From JASLBX01 sp036374175 (lineage in GTDB: Bacteria; Actinomycetota; Actinomycetes; Jiangellales; Jiangellaceae), in NCBI GenBank assembly GCA_036374175.1, contig DASUUH010000095.1, positions 1 to 64,000 of the forward strand: DNA of 64,000 nt, in the 5' to 3' direction. This document shows positions 24,777 to 33,828 of this stretch, in pieces. Both the position numbers and the translations under genes were made by a program. The stretch's first letter is position 1; every line of letters starts with the position of its first letter. The notes below the pieces were generated by a model. The model worked only from the letters and a program-made list of their open reading frames with translations. It had not been told where the DNA came from and made no database searches.

Positions 24777-27767
24777 GTGCTGACGATGCAGGATGCGCTG
24801 CTCGCGCTGACCAAGTACTGGACCGACCAGGGCTGCATACTCGCGCAGCCGGTCAACACCGAAGTGGGGGCCGGGACCATGAACCCGGCGACGATCTTGC
24901 GGGTACTCGGTCCGGAGCCCTGGCGGGTGGCGTACGTCGAACCGTCCGTGCGTCCCGACGACTCGCGGTACGGCGAGAACCCGAACCGGCTGCAGACGCA
25001 CACCCAGTTCCAGGTGATCCTCAAGCCGGACCCAGGCGACCCGCAGGAGGTCTACCTCAAGAGCCTCGAAGCGCTGGGTATCGATATTCACGCCCATGAC
25101 ATCCGGTTCGTGGAGGACAACTGGGCCTCGCCGGCACTCGGTGCCTGGGGCCTGGGCTGGGAGGTCTGGCTGGACGGGCTGGAGATCACCCAGTTCACCT
25201 ATTTCCAGCAGGCCGGCGGTATGACGCTGGATCCGGTGTCGGTGGAGATCACTTACGGTATCGAGCGCATCCTGATGGCCCTGCAGGGTGTCGATCACTT
25301 CAAGGACATCTCCTACGCCCCGGGCATCTCGTACGGCGAGGTGTTCGGTCAGGCCGAATACGAGATGTCGCGGTACTACCTCGACGACGCGCATGTCGAG
25401 GACAACAGAGCGCTCTTCGAGACCTACGCCGCCGAGGCTCGCCGCTTGCTCGACCAGCGCCTGCCCGTCCCGGCACACACGTACGTGCTCAAGTGCTCCC
25501 ATGTGTTCAATGTGCTCGACGCTCGCGGGGCGATCAGCACGACCGAACGTGCCAAGGCGTTCGCGCGTATGCGCGGGCTGGCCCGCGAGGTGGCCTCGTT
25601 GTGGACGGCCCGCCGCGAAGAACTCGGCCACCCGCTCGGCGTGGTGCCAGAACCGGTGAAGGTGCAACTCCTCCTGCCACCGCCGGTCGCCACCGAACCG
25701 GCGACCCTGCTGTTCGAGATCGGCACCGAGGAGCTGCCCCCTGCCGAAGTGCCCCGAACCGCGAGTGCGGTGCAGGACGCCGTGACGGCCAAGCTCGGCG
25801 CCACCCGGCTCGGCCACGGTGATATTCGGGTGTACGGGACGCCGCGGCGGATCGTCCTTCTAGTCGACGACGTACAGCCGGGCGAGCCGGACGCCGAGCG
25901 GCAGGTCCGCGGCCCGCGGGTGAGCGCGGCACTCGACGACAGTGGCCGGCCGACCAAGGCAGCCGAGGGTTTCGCCCGCGGCCAGGGTATCGACGTGGCC
26001 GATCTGGCGCGCGTCGAGTTCAACGGGGTAGAGCACGTGGCGGCCCGGGTGGTCGATCGGGGCCGGAACGCCATTGGGGTGCTCTCCGGCCTGCTGGCCG
26101 AGGTGGTCTCAGGCCTGCGTGCGGAGAAGAACATGCGCTGGTGCGACGGTGAGCTGTCGTTCAGCCGGCCGATTCGCTGGCTCACCGCCCTGCTCGGCGA
26201 AACCGAGGTGCCCGTGGCGGTCTCGGGTCTGCGGTCCGGGACGAATACCCGGGTCCACCGCACGGCGCTGACTCCGGTCGTAGCGGTTCCGTCGGCTGAG
26301 GGCTACCTGGACTTCCTCGCCTCACACGACATCGTGGCCGACGCCGACGTGCGGCGCGACCAGATCATCGAGGGCGCTCAGGCACTGGCCGCCGAGGTCG
26401 GCGGGGTGATCGACGTTGATGCCGAGACGGGATTGATCGACGAGATCACCAACCTCGTTGAATCGCCGCATCCGCTGCGCGGAAACTTCGCCGAGCGATA
26501 CCTGGAACTGCCGCCGCAGATCCTCACCACTGTGATGCGCAAACATCAGCGGTACCTGCCTATCCGGTCGGCCGACGGTGAGCTGCTGCCGCACTTCGTT
26601 GCGGTGGCGAACGGGTCGTGCGACCCCGTGACTGTCGTGGCCGGAAATGAGGCGGTACTGCGGGCGCGCTATGAGGACGCTGCGTTCTTCTGGCGCTCCG
26701 ATCTGCAGATCAAGCCGGTCGAGCACAAGGCCGGCCTGACCAAGCTGACCTTCGAGGAGCGGATCGGCTCGATGGCGCAGCGGGCCGACCGGATCGCGGC
26801 CGTCGCTCGCGAGCTGTCTCAGGCTGTGGGGCTGGCCACGGAGGACGCGGCCGCCCTGGACCATGCTGCCGACCTGGCCAAGTTCGACCTGGCCACCGAG
26901 ATGGTGATCGAACTCCCTGCGCTGGCTGGGACGATGGCCCGTGAGTACGCATTGCGTGCGGGAGAACCGCTCGCCGTCGCCCAGGCGCTCTACGACATGG
27001 AGCTGCCCCGCACCGCCGGCGGCGAGTTGCCGTGGACCGATGCCGGCGCTGTGCTGGCCCTCGCGGACCGGTTCGACCTGCTCGTCGCGATGTTCGCGTT
27101 GGGCGCCAAACCGACCGGTAGCTCGGACCCGTTCGGGCTGCGACGGGCCGCCCTCGGTGTGGTCAGCATTCTGCGGGTCAACGACACGCTGGAGCCGATC
27201 ACGGTGAGCAGCGGACTCGAGGTCGCTGCGGCCCAACTGGGGGCGCAAGGTATCGAAGTGCCGGCAGCGGCGATCGAGGCGGCGCGCGAGTTCGTCGAGG
27301 GCCGGTACGTTCAGCAGTTGCTGGATGAAGGCGCCCCGCATGGTTTCGTCGAAGCCGTCCGTCCGGGCGCGGACGCTCCTGGTGCGGCGTACGCCACATT
27401 GCAGGCGCTACCGGCTTACGCAGCCGACCCGGCGTTCCGCGAGGTGGTCACGGCCGTGCAGCGGGTGGCGCGGATCGTGCCGGCCGGTACGAAGGCCCAC
27501 ATCGACGCCGCGCGCCTGACCGAACCTGCCGAGCAGCAGCTGATCAAGGTCGTCGAGAAGTTGTCCGGGGAGCTGACCGGCGATCTGGCCGGTTTCGCCG
27601 AGCACGGCCCGCAGCTGGTGGACCCGGTGAACACGTTCTTCGACGACATCCTGGTGATGGCCGACGACCCAGAGGTCCGAGCCGCCCGCCTCGGCCTGTT
27701 GGCGACCGTCCTCGCCCTGGCGCCGTCGACGATCGACTGGCAGGCCCTCGACAACACCCTCAGCTAA
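24777..27767 (+). CDS. glyS: Glycine-tRNA ligase, fused alpha and beta subunits
   Basis: A 996-residue bacterial-type glycyl-tRNA synthetase in which alpha (about residues 1-300) and beta (about 310-996) are one chain. The alpha part shows YWTDQGCILAQPVNTEVGAG, YGENPNRLQTHTQFQVILKP and LEITQFTYFQQAGG, the class II catalytic signatures of GlyQ. The beta part begins LLFEIGTEELPPAEVPRTAS and contains the tRNA-binding and HD-like regions (VMRKHQRYLPI, ADLAKFDLATEMV). GTG 24777 or ATG 24786 are the possible starts; TAGACT at 24709 could be its -10. Most well-known actinobacteria use an unrelated single-chain GlyRS, so this form is notable. Confidence 0.92.
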   Translation: MLTMQDALLALTKYWTDQGCILAQPVNTEVGAGTMNPATILRVLGPEPWRVAYVEPSVRPDDSRYGENPNRLQTHTQFQVILKPDPGDPQEVYLKSLEALGIDIHAHDIRFVEDNWASPALGAWGLGWEVWLDGLEITQFTYFQQAGGMTLDPVSVEITYGIERILMALQGVDHFKDISYAPGISYGEVFGQAEYEMSRYYLDDAHVEDNRALFETYAAEARRLLDQRLPVPAHTYVLKCSHVFNVLDARGAISTTERAKAFARMRGLAREVASLWTARREELGHPLGVVPEPVKVQLLLPPPVATEPATLLFEIGTEELPPAEVPRTASAVQDAVTAKLGATRLGHGDIRVYGTPRRIVLLVDDVQPGEPDAERQVRGPRVSAALDDSGRPTKAAEGFARGQGIDVADLARVEFNGVEHVAARVVDRGRNAIGVLSGLLAEVVSGLRAEKNMRWCDGELSFSRPIRWLTALLGETEVPVAVSGLRSGTNTRVHRTALTPVVAVPSAEGYLDFLASHDIVADADVRRDQIIEGAQALAAEVGGVIDVDAETGLIDEITNLVESPHPLRGNFAERYLELPPQILTTVMRKHQRYLPIRSADGELLPHFVAVANGSCDPVTVVAGNEAVLRARYEDAAFFWRSDLQIKPVEHKAGLTKLTFEERIGSMAQRADRIAAVARELSQAVGLATEDAAALDHAADLAKFDLATEMVIELPALAGTMAREYALRAGEPLAVAQALYDMELPRTAGGELPWTDAGAVLALADRFDLLVAMFALGAKPTGSSDPFGLRRAALGVVSILRVNDTLEPITVSSGLEVAAAQLGAQGIEVPAAAIEAAREFVEGRYVQQLLDEGAPHGFVEAVRPGADAPGAAYATLQALPAYAADPAFREVVTAVQRVARIVPAGTKAHIDAARLTEPAEQQLIKVVEKLSGELTGDLAGFAEHGPQLVDPVNTFFDDILVMADDPEVRAARLGLLATVLALAPSTIDWQALDNTLS

Positions 27768-27777
27768 TCCTGCCTCC

Positions 27778-27793
27778 GAACGTGATCAACCGG
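27778..27793. repeat. Solitary end of family A repeat
   Basis: GAACGTGATCAACCGG repeats the right-end sequence of the elements at 4404-4512 and 48095-48248. Only one arm is present, in the 42-base gap between the convergent glyS and phosphohexomutase genes, so this is a decayed or partial element. Confidence 0.6.
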
Positions 27794-27809
27794 TGCTGTA
27801 CAGGGGTGG

Positions 27810-29468
27810 TTAGAGGCCAGCGGCGGTGGCTAGATCGGTCTTGATCGCGGTGAGCTGCTCGGCCGCCGTTGCCCGGGTGGCCGCGACGTCGTCGCCGAGG
27901 ACGGGCACGACGACCTCCAAGTAGCACTTGAACTTTGGCTCGGTGCCGCTGGGCCGAACGATGACCCGCCCGTCGCCGGTCAGCCGGTAGCGCAACCCGT
28001 CCGTGGGCGGCAGCCCGCCGATGCCTTCGGACAGATCCTCGACCTGTTCGACGACGCGCCCACCCAGCTCCGTCGGCGGGGCGCTGCGCAGTCGCTGCAT
28101 CGCGTCGCCGATCTGGCTGAGGTCGTCCACGCGGACCGACAACTGGTCCGTGGCGTGCAGGCCGTATTCGCGGGCGATGTCGTCGAGCGCGTCCACCAGT
28201 GTCCGGCCGTCCCGACGCAGCGTGGCGGCCAGTTCGAGGATGAGTACCGCGGCCGAGATGCCGTCCTTGTCGCGGACAGCCCTGGGGTCGACGCAGTAGC
28301 CGAGGGCTTCCTCGTAACCGAAACGCAGCCCCTCGAGCCGGCCGATCCACTTGAAACCGGTGAGCGTCTCGGCGTAGTCAAGCCCGTGTTTCTCCGCGAT
28401 CTTGCCGAGCAGGGACGAGGACACGATCGAACAGGCGAACGTCCCGGAGATGTCCGGCTCCCGGGCGACGAGGTGGGTTGCGAGCAGGGCGCCGACCTCG
28501 TCCCCACGCAGCATCCGCCATCCCCCCGGCGTGGGTGCGGCCACCGCACAACGATCCGCGTCAGGGTCGTTGGCCAGAACCAGGTCTGCACTACTGCTGC
28601 GTGCCAACTTCAGGGCCAGGTCGATCGCTCCCGGCTCCTCGGGGTTGGGGAAGGCTACGGTCGGGAACGCGGGGTCGGGATCGGCCTGCTCGGTGACGGC
28701 CTGCGGGCGGGGGAACCCGGCTGCGGCCATAACTTCGCGAATCACCTCGGCGCCCACCCCGTGCAGCGGTGTGTAAACCGTCCGCACGTCCCTCGGGCTG
28801 TCGGGCAACGCGACGGCGGCGGCGCGGGCTACGTACGCGTCCAGTACCTCTGCGTCACTGAGGATCCGCCAACCCTCCTCGGCCAGGGGAACGTCCGCCA
28901 AGGCGCCTACCGCGTCGATGGCCGCCGAGATTTCCGTATCGGCGGGCGGGACGATCTGCGACCCATCACCGAGGTAGACCTTGTACCCGTTGTCCTGCGG
29001 CGGGTTGTGTGACGCGGTCACCATGACTCCGGCGGCGACCCCGAGATGGCGGATGGCAAAGGCGAGCACGGGTGTTGGCAGCGGTCGCGGCAGCAGCATG
29101 GCGGACAGGCCGGCGCCGACCATCACCGCACACGTATCGAGCGCGAACTGGTCAGATTTGTACCGTGCGTCGTACCCGACAACCACGGATCGACCGCCAT
29201 GCTCCAGCACGTAGCTGGCGAGCCCGGCAGCAGCCCGGATCACGACCGCACGGTTCATCCGGTTCGGGCCGGCACCGAGCGCCCCCCGCAGCCCGGCCGT
29301 ACCGAACTCCAGCCGCCCGGCGAATCGGTCGTCCACCTCGGCTGCGGCAGCGGAATCTCCAGCGTTGGCGTGCTCGAGAAGTTCGGCCAGTTCGGCGCGG
29401 GTGTCAGGGTCAGGATCTTCTGCGAGCCACTCCCGGGCCCTGGCGAGTACGTCGGTCACAAGAATCAT
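27810..29468 (-). CDS. Phospho-sugar mutase (phosphomannomutase/phosphoglucomutase family)
   Basis: A 552-residue alpha-D-phosphohexomutase that moves phosphate between the 1 and 6 (or 5) positions of a sugar. The phosphoserine loop is VTASHNPPQDNGYKVY (serine near residue 150), the metal loop is VLANDPDADRCAVA (three aspartates, near 300), the sugar loop is GYEEALGYCVDP, and the phosphate-binding loop is RPSGTEPKFKCYLEV near the C-terminus. Proximity to PNP and deoC supports a phosphopentomutase-like role in nucleoside breakdown, but substrate range is not determined by these motifs. Confidence 0.9.
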   Translation of the reverse strand: MILVTDVLARAREWLAEDPDPDTRAELAELLEHANAGDSAAAAEVDDRFAGRLEFGTAGLRGALGAGPNRMNRAVVIRAAAGLASYVLEHGGRSVVVGYDARYKSDQFALDTCAVMVGAGLSAMLLPRPLPTPVLAFAIRHLGVAAGVMVTASHNPPQDNGYKVYLGDGSQIVPPADTEISAAIDAVGALADVPLAEEGWRILSDAEVLDAYVARAAAVALPDSPRDVRTVYTPLHGVGAEVIREVMAAAGFPRPQAVTEQADPDPAFPTVAFPNPEEPGAIDLALKLARSSSADLVLANDPDADRCAVAAPTPGGWRMLRGDEVGALLATHLVAREPDISGTFACSIVSSSLLGKIAEKHGLDYAETLTGFKWIGRLEGLRFGYEEALGYCVDPRAVRDKDGISAAVLILELAATLRRDGRTLVDALDDIAREYGLHATDQLSVRVDDLSQIGDAMQRLRSAPPTELGGRVVEQVEDLSEGIGGLPPTDGLRYRLTGDGRVIVRPSGTEPKFKCYLEVVVPVLGDDVAATRATAAEQLTAIKTDLATAAGL

Positions 29469-29470
29469 CC

Positions 29471-30238
29471 TTACGTGTAGCCGTACGGAGCGCAGAAGGG
29501 TCCACCGACGAATCGTGCCTCGAACCGGTCTTGCTCCGATTCAGGGTGGGATTCGATGTTGGCTGCGTACGTCTCCGCGTCGTCCTGAGGGTGATACCCG
29601 AGAGCACGCCCCGGCTCTAAGTCCCACCAGCGCCGAGTATTGGCGGAGATGCCGTGGACGACGGCGAAGCCAAGCCCACGTGCGGTAAGGCAGGCCTCGA
29701 CCAGCTGGGTGGCGTCACCGGGTGAGAGCCAGATAGCCAGGTGCTGCCGGTTGAGAGGCCGATCTAGGAAGGCTCCGATTCGCAGGCACGCGGCAGCGAG
29801 GCCGAACCGGTCCACGTAGAGGCTGCAAAGCGCCTCCGCCGCAACCTTGCCCACTCCGTAGAAGGTGTCCGGGCGCGGGCGGGCATCGACGCTGAGCTCA
29901 CTTGTGGACGGTGTGAAGCCCACGGCGTGGGCGCTGCTGGCGTACACGACGCGTGGCACACCGGAGCGGCGCATCGCGTCCAAGACGCTGTAGGTCGTAT
30001 TCACGTGGCTGTGCAGCGCGGTCTGCAGCGAACCTTCTTCGGGATACCCGGCCAGGTGGACGACCGCGTCGGCGCCGGTGAATAGCGGCGCCACCGCGAG
30101 CGGGTCGCTGACGTCGATCCGTTCCACGCCGTCGGCGGGTACCTGGTCCAGCGCCACGACGTCGTGACCTCGTTCGCGCAGGCCGGCACACACAGTCCGG
30201 CCGATGTTCCCTGCCGCCCCGGTGACGACGACACGCAT
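29471..30238 (-). CDS. NAD-dependent epimerase/dehydratase family protein
   Basis: A 255-residue extended short-chain dehydrogenase. The NAD site is VTGAAGNIGRTVCAGL at the N-terminus, the catalytic serine region is VYASSAHAVG, and the YxxxK pair is FYGVGKVAAEAL near residue 145. The length and the segment RIGAFLDRPLNRQHLAIWLS resemble uronate dehydrogenases, which would oxidise a sugar acid, though this is uncertain. It lies between the mutase (two bases) and PNP (five bases) and is certainly in the same operon. Confidence 0.82.
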   Translation of the reverse strand: MRVVVTGAAGNIGRTVCAGLRERGHDVVALDQVPADGVERIDVSDPLAVAPLFTGADAVVHLAGYPEEGSLQTALHSHVNTTYSVLDAMRRSGVPRVVYASSAHAVGFTPSTSELSVDARPRPDTFYGVGKVAAEALCSLYVDRFGLAAACLRIGAFLDRPLNRQHLAIWLSPGDATQLVEACLTARGLGFAVVHGISANTRRWWDLEPGRALGYHPQDDAETYAANIESHPESEQDRFEARFVGGPFCAPYGYT

Positions 30239-30243
30239 GGCAG

Positions 30244-31044
30244 TCAGATCCGTTCGACGATGTCGGCGAGCAGCCGTCCGATCCGTGGTGCGGCCTGCCG
30301 GCCGGCCTCGACCACCTCGGCGTGGCTGAGCGCTGTGTGGCTGATCCCGGCGGCCAGATTCGTGACCAGCGAGATGCCGAGCACCTCCATACCCGCTTGC
30401 CGGGCCGCGATGGCTTCGAGCGTCGTCGACATGCCGACCAGGTCTCCGCCGAGGCGCTTGGCCATCTGAACCTCGGCCGGCGTCTCGTAGTGCGGCCCGG
30501 GGAACTGCACGTACACGCCCTCGTCAAGAGACGGGTCCACCTGGCGGGCGACGTCGCGTAACCGTGCCGAGTAGAGGTCGGTGAGGTCCACGAACGTGGC
30601 CCCCTCGATCGGTGAGGTCGCGGTGAGGTTGATGTGGTCGCTGATGAGCACGGGCGTGCCCGGTGACCATTCCTGACGTAACCCCCCGCATCCGTTGGTG
30701 AGCACGATCGTCCGGCAGCCGGCCGCCGCTGCGGTTCGCACGCCATGCACGACCGCGCGCACCCCGTTGCCTTCGTACAGGTGGGTACGCGCACCGATCG
30801 ACAGCGCTCGTTTGCCGGTGGCCGCGATGGGGACGGACCTGATCAGCCCCACGTGTCCCTCGACCTTCGGCGGCCCGAACCCGGGCGCGTCGGTCTGGGC
30901 GATTTCCGCCGCCACCTCGCCGAGGCGGTCGATGGCCCCGGCCCACCCGGAACCCAACACGAGCGCGATGTCGTGTCGTTCGACGCCGGTACGTTCTGCG
31001 ATGACGGCGGCGGCCGCCGCAGCGGTTTGGAAAGGATCTGTCAC
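30244..31044 (-). CDS. Purine-nucleoside phosphorylase, trimeric class
   Basis: A 266-residue enzyme that splits purine (deoxy)nucleosides with phosphate into the base and (deoxy)ribose 1-phosphate. Signatures are LVLGSGWAGAIDRLGE, GRTHLYEG-like IGARTHLYEGNGVRAVVHGV, LTNGCGGLRQEW, GPHYETPAEVQMA and DLVGMSTTLEAIAARQAG, as in the human-like low-molecular-mass class. Its start overlaps the LigD-like gene stop by four bases. With the mutase downstream it would feed pentose phosphate to DeoC. Confidence 0.93.
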   Translation of the reverse strand: MTDPFQTAAAAAAVIAERTGVERHDIALVLGSGWAGAIDRLGEVAAEIAQTDAPGFGPPKVEGHVGLIRSVPIAATGKRALSIGARTHLYEGNGVRAVVHGVRTAAAAGCRTIVLTNGCGGLRQEWSPGTPVLISDHINLTATSPIEGATFVDLTDLYSARLRDVARQVDPSLDEGVYVQFPGPHYETPAEVQMAKRLGGDLVGMSTTLEAIAARQAGMEVLGISLVTNLAAGISHTALSHAEVVEAGRQAAPRIGRLLADIVERI

Positions 31045-32003
31045 GCGCCGACGATACCGTCGCGCTTGGCGCGCGCACGACGCTTTCCCTCGTGCATTGC
31101 CTGCACACGCGCAACCGGGATCGTGTGGCCCTCTTCGATCAGGTCCGCGGGGATGCGCTGGGGTTTGGGCTGTGCGTCCGCCCAGGGATTGCGCCCGTTC
31201 AGCATCCCGAGGGCGGTGCGGATGGTGAAGTCGGCCGGCCGGACCTGTTCGAGTTCATCCCAGCCCACTGGGAACGACACCGGCGTGCCGGGACGAACCC
31301 GCGGGCTGTACGCCGCGACGACGGTGGCTCCGCCGGCCCGGGTCGAGTCGATGAACACCTTGCCCTCACGATCTGCGCGCACGAATGCCGTTGTCGCGAT
31401 TGCCGGGTCAAGGCGTTCGGCGCGGGCGGCAATGGCCCTGGTAGCGGCGGCCACGTCGGCGACGTCGTGCGGCTCGATGGGGACGAAGATGTGCACGCCC
31501 TTGGCGCCGCTCGTCTTCACCGCCCCGGACAACCCGGCCTCGGCCAGGGCTTGGCGGACCAGCATGGCGGTCTGGACGGCTGCCTCGAAGGCGTCCGCCT
31601 CCGGTGGGTCTAGGTCGAGCACCAGGTGGGTGGGGTGGGCCCAGTCATCGCCTCGGAAGAGCGTCGGGTGGTACTCGATCGCGCGCTGGTTGGCGAACCA
31701 CAGCAGGGTCCGCCGGTCGTTGCACAGCGCGTAGGCGACGTCGCGCTTGGAGCTCTCGGCCCAGAACGTGACCGTCTGCACCCACGACGGGGTGTACTTG
31801 GGGACGTTCTTCTGCATGAACGGTCGCTGGCCACGGAGTACGCGGATGACCGACAGCGGCCGATCGAGCAGCTCGGGGAGGATGCGGTCACTGACCGCGT
31901 CGAGGTAGTCGACGAGGTCGCGTTTGGTGGCCTCAGCGCCGTCAAAGAGCGGCTGATCGAGGTTGGTAAGTGGCACACCGTCACGCTCATCGTCCCCGGT
32001 CAT
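31041..32003 (-). CDS. LigD-type polymerase domain protein (NHEJ primase/polymerase)
   Basis: A 320-residue stand-alone homologue of the LigD polymerase module, an archaeal-eukaryal primase relative that fills ends during non-homologous end joining. Active-site features are THLVLDLDPPEADAF (the DxD metal pair, near residue 130), VKTSGAKGVHIFVPI (near 165) and TAFVRADREGKVFIDS (near 220). No ligase or nuclease domain and no Ku gene is in the window. ATG 32003 is chosen, with GGGAGG about ten bases before it; the frame upstream is not conserved. It heads the operon with PNP, and exonuclease III is nearby. Confidence 0.9.
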   Translation of the reverse strand: MTGDDERDGVPLTNLDQPLFDGAEATKRDLVDYLDAVSDRILPELLDRPLSVIRVLRGQRPFMQKNVPKYTPSWVQTVTFWAESSKRDVAYALCNDRRTLLWFANQRAIEYHPTLFRGDDWAHPTHLVLDLDPPEADAFEAAVQTAMLVRQALAEAGLSGAVKTSGAKGVHIFVPIEPHDVADVAAATRAIAARAERLDPAIATTAFVRADREGKVFIDSTRAGGATVVAAYSPRVRPGTPVSFPVGWDELEQVRPADFTIRTALGMLNGRNPWADAQPKPQRIPADLIEEGHTIPVARVQAMHEGKRRARAKRDGIVGA

Positions 32004-32101
32004 GGCGTTATTGGCCCTCCCATCTGCCAGCGCGGACCCGTCGGCGCCGCTAATGTCGAAGTCGGGTGAGTCAACGTTGACACCACACGAAAGGAACAAC
32101 C

Positions 32102-32227
32102 ATGGCATCGCGCAAGAACAAGGGCCGGAGCCGGCGAAGTCGAATGCCCCTCATCGGGGGGATCCTCGCCGCAGTCGGATCGGCCGCGTTCGCAAGGCGC
32201 CGCAGGCGTAGCCGCCCGGTCATGTAG
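32102..32227 (+). CDS. Small basic protein, 41 residues
   Basis: A short reading frame that I propose as a gene: MASRKNKGRSRRSRMPLIGG, a small hydrophobic stretch (ILAAVGSAAFA), then RRRRRSRPVM. It has 15 arginines and lysines. AAAGGAA lies seven bases before the ATG. It is divergent from the LigD-type polymerase gene and converges on exonuclease III, ending one base before the latter's stop. Arginine-flanked hydrophobic cores suggest membrane association; DNA binding is another option. No family recognised. Confidence 0.5.
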   Translation: MASRKNKGRSRRSRMPLIGGILAAVGSAAFARRRRRSRPVM

Positions 32228-32228
32228 T

Positions 32229-33083
32229 TCACCCGGCCTGGGGAAGCCGCCCCCGTTTGGCGGGAGCCGACGGGGGCGGCACAACCGGACCGATGTCGCC
32301 GTCGGGCGCTTCGTCCAGGTCGATGATCACCGGGGCATGATCGCTTGGGCCGGTACCCTTGCGCGCGTGCCGGTCGACCCAGGCCGCTTGGACCCGCTCG
32401 GCCACGGGCTTGCTGGCCAGCACCAGGTCGATGCGCATGCCAAGGTCCTTGTGGAACATGCCCGCCCGGTAGTCCCAATATGTGAAGACCCGCTCGGTGG
32501 GCCAGCGATCGCGCACGACGTCGCGTAGCCCGACGGCCATCAGATCGGCTAGCGCCGCCCGCTCGGGTTCGGTGACGTGGGTCTGCCCGACATACGCCTG
32601 CGGGTCGAACACATCGGCGTCGGCGGGCGCGATGTTCATGTCGCCACACACCATGGTCAATTCGGGGCCGGCTTCGACGACGGCACGGAGTGCCTCGAGC
32701 CAGGCCAGCTTGTAGTGGTAGTGCTCGGAATCGGGCACCCGGCCGTTCGGCACGTATACCGAATGGATGCGCACGCCGCCACAGTTCGCCGAGATGGCCC
32801 GGGCCTCGGGATGCGGGAACCCAGGTGCCCCGGGCAGCCCCACTATGACGTCGTCCAGGCCGACGCGGGACAGGATCGCAACGCCGTTCCACCGCCCCTC
32901 GCCGTGGAGCGCCACGTCGTAGTCGCGCTTGGCAAGTTCGTCGCCGAGTATTTCGGCAAAGGCATCGTCGGCGAGTTTGGTCTCCTGCAAGCACACGACA
33001 TCGGGCTGGCGCTGGTCGAGCCACGGCAGCAGGCGAGGGACCCGCTGCTTGACCGAGTTCACGTTCCACGTCGCTACTCGCAC
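32229..33083 (-). CDS. xth: Exodeoxyribonuclease III (AP endonuclease family)
   Basis: A 284-residue Mg-dependent nuclease of base excision repair that cuts at abasic sites and trims 3' ends. Motifs are ATWNVNSVKQRVPRLLPWL at the N-terminus, VVCLQETKLADD (metal-binding Glu), RIHSVYVPNG, VCGDMNIAPADADVFDP (catalytic Asp/Asn) and the terminal GPSDHAPVIIDL (His-Asp). The last 30 residues are a proline-rich, basic tail. It faces the small basic gene at its 3' end. Confidence 0.93.
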   Translation of the reverse strand: MRVATWNVNSVKQRVPRLLPWLDQRQPDVVCLQETKLADDAFAEILGDELAKRDYDVALHGEGRWNGVAILSRVGLDDVIVGLPGAPGFPHPEARAISANCGGVRIHSVYVPNGRVPDSEHYHYKLAWLEALRAVVEAGPELTMVCGDMNIAPADADVFDPQAYVGQTHVTEPERAALADLMAVGLRDVVRDRWPTERVFTYWDYRAGMFHKDLGMRIDLVLASKPVAERVQAAWVDRHARKGTGPSDHAPVIIDLDEAPDGDIGPVVPPPSAPAKRGRLPQAG

Positions 33084-33118
33084 CCGTCCTACGTTAGCCG
33101 TCCGAACCGACGTCTCGG

Positions 33119-33646
33119 TCAGACCGCGGTGGCGCCGTCGTCAGGGAACTGGAACGTCGTCATGCCGTGGGGTTCCTTGGCGAACGCCAGCACCTTGACC
33201 GGCTCGATGCGGAACACCACCGCCGGGTGGTCACCGCCGTCGAAGACCCCGTCGCCGACGTCGAAGTGCCACGCGGGGCCGTACTTGTCCTCGTAGGCAT
33301 CGGCGAGAATGTACAGGCGGTCGCGGTCGGCGACCCGGACCGCGACGCCTTCGACGACAACGTCCAAGCCCCGCGCCCAGGTGTTGGTGCCGGTCGTCAG
33401 GGCGACTCGCGTGTTGTGCTCGAGGTTGCGGGTCTTCTGCTCGTCGAGCCCGGTGCAGAAATGTGGGGCGCCTCGGTGCCAGACCCCGATCAGCGGCGTG
33501 ACGTGTGGACGCCCATCGGCGCGTACCGTCGTCAGCCAATAGAGCTCGGCCTCGATCAGGGCCCGTTCGGTCTCGTCCCACCCGGCGGGCAAGGCCTCAG
33601 GACTGCTGAACCGTCCGTCCAGCTTCGTTGTTCGCGGCCTGGTCAT
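33119..33646 (-). CDS. Pyridoxamine 5'-phosphate oxidase family protein
   Basis: A 175-residue split-barrel protein of the PNPOx-like superfamily, which bind FMN, F420 or haem. The core is YWLTTVRADGRPHVTPLIGV followed by WHRGAPHFCTGLDEQKTRNL and TRVALTTGTNTWARGLDVVV, typical of actinobacterial flavin or F420 reductase relatives. The electron donor and substrate are unknown. It stands alone between exonuclease III (same strand) and lpdA (divergent). Confidence 0.85.
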   Translation of the reverse strand: MTRPRTTKLDGRFSSPEALPAGWDETERALIEAELYWLTTVRADGRPHVTPLIGVWHRGAPHFCTGLDEQKTRNLEHNTRVALTTGTNTWARGLDVVVEGVAVRVADRDRLYILADAYEDKYGPAWHFDVGDGVFDGGDHPAVVFRIEPVKVLAFAKEPHGMTTFQFPDDGATAV

Positions 33647-33828
33647 ACGGCGCCCTCCTTGTTGCTGCGCAGATCCTGACTAGGTAGACCGGACCGACGG
33701 CCACGACTCATCGGCCGTGCTGCGTCCGAGCTTGGGCAAGGACGACAGCGCTAGCGTGACAAGACCGATCACACCAAGGAGTGATTTTCCTAGCGAGGTC
33801 AGCGCTGCTCGAATGGGACAATGGGGCC

